Assembly (NCBI GenBank): GCA_021837545.1
Contig: JAKBFR010000109.1
Coordinates: forward strand, 1 to 7,885
Reading direction: 5' to 3'
DNA from: Bacillota bacterium
GTDB taxonomy: Bacteria; Bacillota_A; Clostridia; Clostridiales; Clostridiaceae
DNA length: 7,885 nucleotides
The first letter of the stretch is position 1. Every line of letters begins with the position of its first letter. The notes below the pieces were generated by a model. The model was not told the origin of the DNA. It was given only the letters and a program-made list of their open reading frames with translations, and did no database searches. The position numbers and the translations under genes are program-made. This document shows positions 1 through 6,510 of the stretch, one piece after another.

Positions 1-342
1 AGCAAAACAATATTTACATCTTAAATTGCACCCATGAATTACATTTAAACAAATAGCTTTTATGTAATCTCTATCATCCATAGAACTATGTGCTATTTCT
101 TCATATTGATCTTCTGAATAAAGAATCCCTTCTTCAGCTAATTCTTGAATTTCATCATAAGCTTCTGAAAGTTCCTCTTCCTCATATTTTCCTTTCAAAT
201 CTTCTACTATCTCTTTCTTAGTTCTTAAATTATTATCACTTAATATATCATAGACTAACTCATCTACAACATGAACTGCTCCTGTATTTACATCTAAAAC
301 AAAATAGTTTTCACCTTGCTTAAATTTATGTATTAAAGCCAA
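1..342 (-). CDS. scfB: SCIFF peptide radical SAM maturase (N-terminal part, cut by window edge)
   Basis: Radical SAM/SPASM enzyme that forms a Cys-to-Thr thioether (sactipeptide-type) crosslink in the SCIFF precursor peptide encoded just upstream. The 114 visible residues begin MALIHKFKQGENYFVLDVN. Residues 1 to about 85 match the PqqD-like peptide-recognition (RRE) region of the family. The radical SAM cluster motif CX3CX2C is at Cys105, Cys109 and Cys112 (GCNLRCKYCFA). The remaining catalytic barrel and the C-terminal SPASM iron-sulfur domain lie beyond position 1. The start chosen is a TTG codon at 342: AGGAGG (351-356) sits 8 bases upstream, the residues after it match the expected N-terminus, and no ATG fits. 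The gene follows scfA with a 58-base gap that holds a hairpin. The rare TTG start and the hairpin could both lower enzyme output relative to peptide, which is inference. Confidence 0.95.
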   Translation of the reverse strand, partial: MALIHKFKQGENYFVLDVNTGAVHVVDELVYDILSDNNLRTKKEIVEDLKGKYEEEELSEAYDEIQELAEEGILYSEDQYEEIAHSSMDDRDYIKAICLNVIHGCNLRCKYCFA

Positions 343-370
343 TTTAAATTCCTCCTAATATACAAAGTAA

Positions 371-392
371 GCAGCAACTATCTAGTTGCTGC
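371..392 (-). terminator. Hairpin between scfA and scfB, possible partial terminator or processing site
   Basis: GCAGCAACTA and TAGTTGCTGC form a near-perfect inverted repeat with a 2-base centre; realistically an 8-9 bp stem with a small loop. It starts 8 bases after the scfA stop. On the minus strand it is followed by TTACTTTGTA, a poor U-tract, so it is unlikely to be a full terminator. Attenuation, or mRNA stabilisation of the upstream peptide message, would fit a precursor needed in excess over its enzyme. Confidence 0.5.
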
Positions 393-400
393 TTGAAAAT

Positions 401-538
401 TTAGTTTTCGCATTCTAAGTTTGCAACAGTGCAAGATGTCTTACAAGCTGATTGACATGAGTTTGCACATTCTTTGCATCCTGGTTTACATAAACTATTT
501 TTAATATTTGGTTTGTTTATAGTTTTTATGTGTTTCAT
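401..538 (-). CDS. scfA: SCIFF RiPP precursor peptide (45 residues)
   Basis: Ribosomally made precursor of the SCIFF family (six cysteines in forty-five residues), substrate of the adjacent maturase. It is exactly 45 residues, begins MKHIKTINKPN, and carries the conserved core SCQSACKTSCTVAN. Cysteines are at 17, 21, 24, 28, 32, 36 and 43, seven rather than six; Cys17 is the extra one. Cys32 and Thr37, the pair crosslinked in the studied Clostridium thermocellum homologue, are both present at the same positions. The ATG at 538 has GGAGG (548-552) 9 bases upstream. The gene is too short for most gene finders. The function of mature SCIFF peptides is not established. Identification is secure from the sequence and from the partner gene. 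Confidence 0.96.
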   Translation of the reverse strand: MKHIKTINKPNIKNSLCKPGCKECANSCQSACKTSCTVANLECEN

Positions 539-573
539 TACAAAAAACCTCCATTTAAAATATATCCTCGATA

Positions 574-602
574 ATTATATCATAATATACAACAGTATAA
601 AA
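574..602 (-). promoter_or_regulatory. Likely scfA-scfB promoter (extended -10)
   Basis: On the minus strand a perfect TATAAT (574-579) is preceded by TGA, an extended -10 element. A weak TTTTAT lies 17 bases upstream (597-602) as the -35. Transcription would start near 567 and give a leader of about 28 bases before the scfA start. The position fits a cassette transcribed separately from the EIIB gene. Confidence 0.5.
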
Positions 603-619
603 GAATTAGTGTATCTCTT

Positions 620-652
620 TTTATTTATATTAAAATTATAATTATAAATAAA
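620..652. repeat. AT-only inverted repeat after the EIIB gene
   Basis: TTTATTTATA (620-629) and TATAAATAAA (643-652) are perfect 10-base arms around a 13-base spacer, about 35 bases past the EIIB stop. The stem has no G-C pair and no U-run follows on the minus strand, so it is at best a weak terminator. Chance is plausible in sequence this AT-rich. Confidence 0.25.
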
Positions 653-685
653 CTATTTATAGATTCTATTAAACTTTATAAACAT

Positions 686-1039
686 TTATTTTATGAATAT
701 ACTTGATACTTTTTTTAATAATAATTTAAATCGTTCTGAATTCCTTTTTTTAAATTCATCACCAGCTTGTGATAATTTATCTTTTATCCCAGAAACTTTA
801 ATAAATTCAGCTATAATGTCCTTTGAATTTTTATGTAGAATAACAATTTGTAATTGATCTTGTGTTTCAATAATTCCACGAACGTCTTCCACTCTTTTTA
901 AAACTCCAACATCTACTTTTTTCTTATCTTTTAAATTTAATTTCAAACTAGACATGCAATTTTTCACAGATAATATGTTTTCTTTTGGTCCAACAAGCTT
1001 AAAAATCTCTTCTGCTATTTTAGTGATCTCTTCGCTCAT
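686..1039 (-). CDS. Stand-alone PTS EIIB domain protein (glucose/sucrose family), possibly degenerate
   Basis: 117 residues. Residues about 5-70 match the EIIB domain of the glucose/sucrose/N-acetylmuramate phosphotransferase family: LVGPKENI at 15-22, the phospho-accepting Cys28, LNLKD at 34-38, KKVDVGVLK at 40-48, and a terminal Q-x-Q-I-V-I strand. In functional family members the cysteine takes phosphate from EIIA and passes it to the incoming sugar. Here the usual CxTRLR signature reads CMSSLK, so the conserved Thr is Ser and the two Arg are Ser and Lys. Residues 78-117, ending KKVSSIFIK, resemble the linker leading into a membrane EIIC domain, but the protein stops there and no EIIC follows. 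The ATG at 1039 has a G-run (1046-1051) 6 bases upstream. It may be a remnant of an EIIBC permease or a separate B-domain regulator. The EIIB assignment is good; its activity is doubtful. Confidence 0.8.
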   Translation of the reverse strand: MSEEITKIAEEIFKLVGPKENILSVKNCMSSLKLNLKDKKKVDVGVLKRVEDVRGIIETQDQLQIVILHKNSKDIIAEFIKVSGIKDKLSQAGDEFKKRNSERFKLLLKKVSSIFIK

Positions 1040-1208
1040 GTATATCCCCCCATTTTATTGCATATTTTTTACAATTAATTTAATGTTCGTTTATTTAAAT
1101 ATATAAGCTTTTACATCATTCAATATTAATTTTTTTAAAATAAAAAATCCCTTTAAGTTAACATCCTAATTTATTCTTATTTAAATATCTCTTATAGTTT
1201 ATAACAAT

Positions 1209-1258
1209 AAAAAAATGGCCAACAAATTCTCTAAATTTTTTATTTAAATATTGTTGAC
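1209..1258 (-). terminator. Terminator-like hairpin upstream of the EIIB gene
   Basis: On the minus strand GTCAACAA (1251-1258) can pair with TTGTTGGC (1218-1225), 8 pairs with one G-U, across a 25-base AT-rich loop. It is followed, after CA, by seven U (1209-1215). It sits 170 bases upstream of the EIIB start and well after the LuxR terminator, so it would end a short transcript from the 1260-1610 interval or attenuate a long EIIB leader. The large loop weakens the call. Confidence 0.4.
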
Positions 1259-1259
1259 T

Positions 1260-1610
1260 ACTACACTAATATTAAGTTTTGAATTTACTTATAGCAAAAA
1301 ATATAATAAACAATGTTTAAAGAAATTAAGAAACAAGTAATTAGTATATTTATTAAAATTTCTTTATACTTTAAAACAAATATTATTATATTTTCACCTT
1401 TGTATTTTACCCATTTTATCACACGCTTACCATACAAGCATGCTGTACCCATAGTTGATTTCGCTTAACAACCCTGTTATTACCATTAAATCTCTCAACA
1501 GTTAAATTATATATCTATATGTATAATTTGTGTATTATACTAAAGTATACTTTTTATTTGAAATTTATAAAGTTACTATACTCTTTTCTATAAATACAAA
1601 AATACATAAG
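1260..1610. other. Intergenic stretch with an unexplained GC-richer island
   Basis: No gene can be supported here. Positions about 1404-1510 stand out from their very AT-rich surroundings by clearly higher G+C and contain small dyads: GCTT/AAGC around 1422-1440, the palindrome AGCATGCT at 1438-1445, and GTTG/CAAC around 1453-1473 (all read on the minus strand). The longest minus-strand reading starting at an ATG here is only 19 codons, with a weak GAGAG upstream. Other frames are open for 20-35 codons without a recognisable family. It could be a structured RNA, an EIIB leader, or the debris of an insertion element; the sequence alone does not decide. Confidence 0.35.
1521..1553. promoter_or_regulatory. 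Two adjacent dyads around a possible promoter
   Basis: GTATAAT (1521-1527) and ATTATAC (1534-1540) are perfect arms with a 6-base centre. One base later AAAGTATACTTT (1542-1553) is a perfect 12-base palindrome. The first dyad places a TATAAT on each strand (1522-1527 on plus, 1534-1539 on minus). No good -35 is seen for either. A minus-strand start here would transcribe the GC-richer island toward the terminator-like hairpin at 1209-1258. The arrangement looks like operator half-sites, but AT-rich sequence produces such dyads by chance. Confidence 0.35.
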
Positions 1611-1643
1611 AAAAAAGACAATCTATTTTTAAAATCGCCTTTT
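1611..1643 (-). terminator. Rho-independent terminator of the LuxR-type regulator gene
   Basis: On the minus strand AAAAGGCGAU (1634-1643) pairs with AUUGUCUUUU (1613-1622), 10 pairs with two G-U. The loop is 11 bases, and the U-run continues past the stem into UUC. It begins 21 bases after the regulator stop codon. Confidence 0.65.
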
Positions 1644-1664
1644 ATTCCTAGTAATTATAATAAT

Positions 1665-4133
1665 TTAAATTATGCCTTTTTCTTTTAATAAATTTATGGC
1701 TATTGTTTTATTTTTTACATCGAGTTTAAGATAAACAGATGCAATATGTTTTTTAACAGTTACTAATGCAACATTTAATCTTTCTGATATTTCAATTTGT
1801 TTATATCCTTCATCTACTAATTTCATTACTTCAAGTTCTCTTGGTGTTAATTCTACTTTTTTGATATCGCAATAATTTTTTATATATATTTCATTGAATT
1901 TTTCACATTTTGGTAATAGCATTTTTACGTATGAATTTTCTTTTTCAAGATCTTTTAATATGTGTAATATGTGTGGTGCTAACTCCACAAAGCACATTAC
2001 AATATGATCTTCTTTTGCTAAATCTATTGCTTTTAATAATGATTTTTTAGCTCTCTCTATTCCATATATCTTGTATTTAGCGATTGCATCAAATATATAC
2101 GCATATAACGTCCCAAATATATGGTTGCATGGTATATAAACTTCTAACATAGTTTCCACATGAACTTCTAATTCTATATAGCTATTTTTAAGTATCATGG
2201 CTAATCCAAATATAACATAATTCATTCCAACAACAGGTATAATAACTTTAGTATCAAGATTTTCTGTATCTTTGAATAAATCATCCATGTTTTCTAAATT
2301 TCCAGTAACTCCATTAATATATCCTAATGCTATCTTAGATCCATTTAAAAAACTTGGAATATTAGGATTTTCATATTCTTTAATTAAATTATTAAAATTA
2401 TTTTTAACTTCACATTTATTATTTCTATTTATATAAATTCTCATCAAAAGAAAATATATACAAATTATAATACTTGTCTGCTTTTTTTGCTTTGCTTTAT
2501 GTAAGGCTTTATAAGCAAAAAATTCTGCATTTTCATAATCTCCAGTTTCAAACAGATATTCCGCCCTCATTAGATAGTTTGCACCTGTTGCACCTCCATT
2601 TGATATGTGGATAAAATATTTTACTTCTTTCTCAAAGCATCCTACTATTTCTTTTAATTCACCTTTTTTTCTATGAAATAAACATAAAAAATGTGGCGAT
2701 CCAAAGGTAGCTGCAATTTTATCATTTGCAATTTTTGAAGTTCCCCCATTAAAAAGTTCATATGCTTTTTTATGATATTGTGTCATAGTCTTCACATCTT
2801 TAAACATCAAAATGCTTTCTACAAATGCAATTTCTCCCATTATTTGATTTCTATCTTTAAGAGTTTCATCCTCTTCATAAATAACTTTTGCTTCGTATAA
2901 AAGTTTCTTACCAATAAGAGGATTCCCGTAAAGTATATAAAAGAATATATATGTCAAATAAGCTATAGGTCTACTTATTTTTTCATCCATACTCAGTTCA
3001 TCAAACACTGCATTAATAATTCTTTGTCGTAAGATAGTAAGATCTATTGTATTATTTCTTTCCATTAAATCAAGTATACGATGATAATTCTGCGCTTTAA
3101 AATAATACTCTATTGCATTCATATCTTCAAAGTTGTTAGAATACCAATCTCCACATGCATTGTTTATCTTATTAAAATCTATATTTGATGATAAAGACTC
3201 CTCTTTCAAAACACTTCTTAAAATAGAATGTAATCTATATATCTTTGAGTTATTATCATACTTTATAAAACAGTTATTGGATAATAAATGTTTTATTATA
3301 TAGTTAGATTTTTTATCTCCAGTAATATACTCGGCTTGTTCGATGGTAAACTTCTCAACTGGCGCAAGTTTTAAAAGAATTTGTTTTGTTGTTTCATCAA
3401 ATTTATTATATACAGCTGTTTTAATAAGTTCCGTTGCCTTGGGTATATTATGAAAGGTATTTTTATTATAATACTGAAATAATGCAAGATAAGTAGCCGA
3501 GGTCCATCCTCCCGTATATTCATATACTTCCTCTTTTTCTTCTTCGCTCAATTTGATTCCATTTATTTCAAAAAAGTCCATAGTTTCATCCAAAGTAAAT
3601 GCCATCTCATCTTGCCACATCACCATACACTTTCCCTTTAATTGAAGCTCTATATATTCATCTGATGGTCTGTTACGACTTATTATAACAATATGTAAAT
3701 TAGGTATTTCTTCTAATCCTATAGCTTTTATTAAATAATTGATACAGACAGTTTTTTTATCATCCCAATCGTCAATGACCATAACTGTTTTTCTCTCTAT
3801 TTCGCTACTAATTATCTCTATTATTTCATGAACATCCATATTATTTTTAGGAAAACCATAAGCGCTAAGTTTTTCTCCAAGTTTAAAATCAGTCGTTTTT
3901 ATTAGTTTGCAAAACTTGTGCCACATCCAAACATCATCATTTTCTTCATTTGATATATCAAACCAAATAGTTTCTATTTCTTTATTTTTTTCTAAGAAGT
4001 TCTTAACTGAAGTGGTTTTTCCATATCCCATAGATGCTGATATGAGAAATATAGGTACCTCAAAAATTTGAGATAAAAATTCATTTATACGCTTTCTATG
4101 CAATATTTTAGGTCTAAAAATCTGATTTATCAT
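1665..4133 (-). CDS. MalT/LAL-type LuxR-family transcriptional regulator with ATPase domain
   Basis: 822-residue regulator of the large ATP-binding LuxR (LAL, MalT-like, STAND ATPase) type. The N-terminus has a Walker A (ASMGYGKTT, residues 33-41), a Walker B (VMVIDD, 117-122) and a sensor strand ending IISRNRP (about 150-156). The middle, about 330-740, is helical and should form the TPR-like sensor region typical of the family. Residues about 758-822 are a LuxR/GerE helix-turn-helix: LTPRELEVMKLVDEGYKQ, then ISERLNVALVTVKKHIASVY. Known relatives bind an inducer and ATP, oligomerise and activate transcription; the inducer here cannot be read from sequence. I chose the ATG at 4133 because AAAGGTGG (4142-4149) sits 8 bases before it. 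The in-frame GTG at 4145 lies inside that ribosome binding site and is unlikely to be used. A terminator follows. The neighbouring EIIB gene hints at a sugar role, by adjacency only. Confidence 0.9.
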   Translation of the reverse strand: MINQIFRPKILHRKRINEFLSQIFEVPIFLISASMGYGKTTSVKNFLEKNKEIETIWFDISNEENDDVWMWHKFCKLIKTTDFKLGEKLSAYGFPKNNMDVHEIIEIISSEIERKTVMVIDDWDDKKTVCINYLIKAIGLEEIPNLHIVIISRNRPSDEYIELQLKGKCMVMWQDEMAFTLDETMDFFEINGIKLSEEEKEEVYEYTGGWTSATYLALFQYYNKNTFHNIPKATELIKTAVYNKFDETTKQILLKLAPVEKFTIEQAEYITGDKKSNYIIKHLLSNNCFIKYDNNSKIYRLHSILRSVLKEESLSSNIDFNKINNACGDWYSNNFEDMNAIEYYFKAQNYHRILDLMERNNTIDLTILRQRIINAVFDELSMDEKISRPIAYLTYIFFYILYGNPLIGKKLLYEAKVIYEEDETLKDRNQIMGEIAFVESILMFKDVKTMTQYHKKAYELFNGGTSKIANDKIAATFGSPHFLCLFHRKKGELKEIVGCFEKEVKYFIHISNGGATGANYLMRAEYLFETGDYENAEFFAYKALHKAKQKKQTSIIICIYFLLMRIYINRNNKCEVKNNFNNLIKEYENPNIPSFLNGSKIALGYINGVTGNLENMDDLFKDTENLDTKVIIPVVGMNYVIFGLAMILKNSYIELEVHVETMLEVYIPCNHIFGTLYAYIFDAIAKYKIYGIERAKKSLLKAIDLAKEDHIVMCFVELAPHILHILKDLEKENSYVKMLLPKCEKFNEIYIKNYCDIKKVELTPRELEVMKLVDEGYKQIEISERLNVALVTVKKHIASVYLKLDVKNKTIAINLLKEKGII

Positions 4134-4149
4134 AAATATTTCCACCTTT

Positions 4150-4400
4150 ATCTCATATAAATCATTATGTATTATAATTTTTTTGTTTCACACATATATG
4201 TAAATACTTTTTATAAAAAATATTCAGCTCTCATTGTTGGTCTATAAACTTTAATTATAATTCCTCACTAATTGATTATTACATTATATATAAATATAGT
4301 ATCATGCTTAAAATTTAACTTCAAGCTTCGTAATATAGCCTTCATTTACTATTTAATTATATTTACACTCAAATCAATTCTTGATTGGTAGTTAGAATAA
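4150..4400. other. Regulator upstream region, weak promoter signals only
   Basis: No gene is seen between the regulator and the htpG hairpin. A TATAAT on the minus strand (4171-4176) lies about 38 bases before the regulator ATG but has no good -35 at the right distance. A perfect dyad AATCAA-TTC-TTGATT is at 4372-4386, and a smaller imperfect hairpin involving GCTT/AAGC is near 4307-4327. These could be regulatory sites, but nothing else supports them. Confidence 0.3.
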
Positions 4401-4462
4401 ATGAAGTCACATCCATTGCTTATCAAAATCTTATATCGAAAGCAATCTAGAATGTGACTTCA
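4401..4462 (-). terminator. Long hairpin downstream of htpG, probable terminator
   Basis: ATGAAGTCACAT (4401-4412) and ATGTGACTTCAT (4451-4462) pair perfectly over 12 bp. An inner ATTGCTT (4415-4421) pairs with AAGCAAT (4440-4446), separated by a small internal loop; the terminal loop is 18 bases. It begins 41 bases after the htpG stop. The minus-strand tail is only TTTATTCT and the plus-strand tail CCATTTTAT, so the U-tract is poor in both directions. Best read as an htpG terminator or 3' stabilising hairpin. Confidence 0.55.
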
Positions 4463-4502
4463 TCCATTTTATATATCTTTAATTATTTAATAACTCTTTT
4501 TA

Positions 4503-6440
4503 CTATAGTAATATAACTTTGCTCAAAAGCTCATTATTTCTCTTTATAAACTCATCCATTTCATTTGCATCTAATTCTTTATTAGCAATCTTAGCTAAAT
4601 CTAAAATATGTTCGCAAATAAATTTAACTTCGTCTTTTTTAGCATCATCTTTAGAAACTTCTACAAGTTTTTTAATGATAGCATTTTTATTATTTACAAC
4701 TAAAGTCTTTTCTTCATCAAACATACCCGGGAAGTTCATTCCTGATTTTGCATACATTTTACTCATTTGAGCCATTCTTCTTGATTCTTCTGAAACTATA
4801 ATAAGAGCTGAAGTATTTTCATTTTTTAATCCTTCAACTGATAATTTAGCAACTTTTTCTCCTAGAGCATTTTTAAACACATCTTCAATTTCTTTATTTA
4901 ATGCTTTTTGAGTTTCATCATTTTCATCAGTCTTACTTCCTAATGTATCTGAAATATCAGAATCAATTCTATTAAATTTCACTCCTGTTTCATGCATTTC
5001 TAAGAATGAAATAAAATGATCGTCTATTGTGCAATCAAATATTACCGCATCTAGCTCATATTCTTTAAACATCTTAATATATTGAGATTGTTGTTTTTCA
5101 TCATTCGAATAAAACACCTTATTTTCATGTTTTTCTTTATTAGCTTCAAGATAATCTTTTAATGTTACAAATTCTCCTTTCAAGTTTTTAAATAATATTA
5201 TATCCTTAATCTTTTCATAGAATTTTTCATCTCTTAAGCAACCATACTTAATGAATATTTGTATATCTGGCCAGAATTTATTAAATTCTTCTCTACTATT
5301 TTTAAATAAGTCAACTAACTTATCTGCAACCTTCTTAATTATGTGATTAGAAATCTTCGAAACTTCCTTATCATTTTGAAGGAAACTTCTTGATACGTTT
5401 AAAGGAAGATCTGGACAATCTATAGTACCCTTTAATAATAGTAAGAATTCTGGAATTACTTCCTTAATATTATCTGCAACGAATACTTGATTATTGAATA
5501 GTTTCACTTGTCCTTCTGTTGCTTCAAATTCATGTGTTAATTTAGGGAAATATAATATTCCTTTTAAGTTAAATGGATAATCTACATTTAAATGAATCCA
5601 AAATAAAGGTTCATTAAAATCATTAAATACTTTTCTATAAAAATCCTTATATTCTTCGTCTGTGCAATCTTTTGGTGCTTTAACCCATAAAGGTTTTGTA
5701 TCGTTTAAAGATTTTGGAGCTTCTAGTTCTATTAATTCTTGATATTCAGTTCCATCTTCATTTTTCTTTGTTTCATATTTAGGCTCTTCTTTTGGTTTAT
5801 TTTCATCTTCTAGATATATTTCTGTAGGTAAGAATGAACAATATTTCTTTATTATTTCTCTAACCTTATATTCTTCTAAAAACTCTACACTTTCATCATT
5901 AATATATAATGTTACAGTTGTACCTCTAGTAGTTCTTTCTTCTGAAAGAGCCATTTCATATTCAGTACCACCTTCATCACAAATCCATTTTATTGGTTCA
6001 GCTTCATCTTTATATGATAATGTATCTATTTGAACTTTATCAGAAACCATGAATGTTGAATAAAACCCAAGTCCAAAGTGACCTATTATATCCTTACCTT
6101 CATCCATCTTATCTTTATATTTCTCTACAAAATCTGTTGCGCCTGAAAAAGCAACTTGAGTAATATACTTTTTAACTTCTTCTTCAGTCATTCCAATACC
6201 ATTGTCTATAAACTTAAGAGTCTTCTTTTCTTTATTTACAGATACTACAACCTTATATTGTTCATCTTCCATTGCAATAGCTTCTCCATATGAAGCTAAT
6301 CTTTGAAATTTACTAATTGCATCGCATGCATTACTTATAACTTCTCTTATAAATATGTCTTTATCAGAGTATAGCCACTTCTTAATAATAGGAAATATGT
6401 TCTCTGTATCAATTGAAATATTACCATTTTCTTTTATCAT
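4503..6440 (-). CDS. htpG: Molecular chaperone HtpG (bacterial Hsp90)
   Basis: 645-residue cytosolic ATP-dependent chaperone that remodels client proteins, often together with the DnaK system. GHKL ATPase motifs are intact: REVISNACDA (32-41, with catalytic Glu33 and Mg-binding Asn37), DNGIGM (79-84), the lid motif GHFGLGFYS (120-128) and RGTTVTL (172-178). The middle domain carries the ATP-contacting arginine in NVSRSFLQ (Arg351). The C-terminal dimerisation domain is present, and length is normal for the family. An acidic/lysine-rich linker lies near 211-240. The ATG at 6440 has GAGGAG (6451-6456) 10 bases upstream. It has its own strong promoter and no CIRCE element. The stop codon is TAG. 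The identification is secure. Confidence 0.98.
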   Translation of the reverse strand: MIKENGNISIDTENIFPIIKKWLYSDKDIFIREVISNACDAISKFQRLASYGEAIAMEDEQYKVVVSVNKEKKTLKFIDNGIGMTEEEVKKYITQVAFSGATDFVEKYKDKMDEGKDIIGHFGLGFYSTFMVSDKVQIDTLSYKDEAEPIKWICDEGGTEYEMALSEERTTRGTTVTLYINDESVEFLEEYKVREIIKKYCSFLPTEIYLEDENKPKEEPKYETKKNEDGTEYQELIELEAPKSLNDTKPLWVKAPKDCTDEEYKDFYRKVFNDFNEPLFWIHLNVDYPFNLKGILYFPKLTHEFEATEGQVKLFNNQVFVADNIKEVIPEFLLLLKGTIDCPDLPLNVSRSFLQNDKEVSKISNHIIKKVADKLVDLFKNSREEFNKFWPDIQIFIKYGCLRDEKFYEKIKDIILFKNLKGEFVTLKDYLEANKEKHENKVFYSNDEKQQSQYIKMFKEYELDAVIFDCTIDDHFISFLEMHETGVKFNRIDSDISDTLGSKTDENDETQKALNKEIEDVFKNALGEKVAKLSVEGLKNENTSALIIVSEESRRMAQMSKMYAKSGMNFPGMFDEEKTLVVNNKNAIIKKLVEVSKDDAKKDEVKFICEHILDLAKIANKELDANEMDEFIKRNNELLSKVILL

Positions 6441-6476
6441 TTTATAACCACTCCTCTATTTTTTTTACTAGAGAAT

Positions 6477-6505
6477 ATTTTAGCCTAAAGAATATTTATT
6501 GTCAA
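6477..6505 (-). promoter_or_regulatory. htpG promoter, near consensus
   Basis: On the minus strand TTGACA (6500-6505) and TAAAAT (6477-6482) are separated by exactly 17 bases, an almost perfect vegetative sigma-A promoter. Transcription would start near 6470, giving a leader of about 30 bases. The spacer and -10 overlap a dyad TTTAG-C-CTAAA (6479-6489) flanked by a direct repeat AGAATATTT (6472-6480 and 6489-6497), possible repressor contacts. Neither a CIRCE (HrcA) element nor a tandem CtsR heptad is present. The -35 lies just 5 bases past the stop codon of the upstream PNP fragment. Confidence 0.8.
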
Positions 6506-6510
6506 ATCTT

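Noticed and set aside
1450..1480. Possible antiterminator (RAT) site of the LicT/SacY type, from a GGGTTGTTA-like segment upstream of a PTS gene
   Set aside because: Only the first part resembles the motif, the GGCAAAACC half is missing, and the terminator-like hairpin is about 190 bases away rather than overlapping.
1440..1500. 19-codon minus-strand frame in the GC-richer island, a possible signalling peptide
   Set aside because: The ribosome binding site is weak (GAGAG) and the translation has no recognisable leader or motif; support is too thin to call a gene.
4134..4145. Alternative GTG start for the LuxR-type regulator, four residues longer
   Set aside because: The GTG is part of the AAAGGTGG ribosome binding site that serves the ATG at 4133.
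4519..4770. Plus-strand open frame inside htpG
   Set aside because: It lies antisense to the conserved C-terminal part of htpG, has no ribosome binding site and no family resemblance; it reflects the codon use of the real gene.
6441..6510. CIRCE or CtsR operator at htpG
   Set aside because: No TTAGCACTC inverted repeat is present, and only one GTCAAA is found without its tandem partner.
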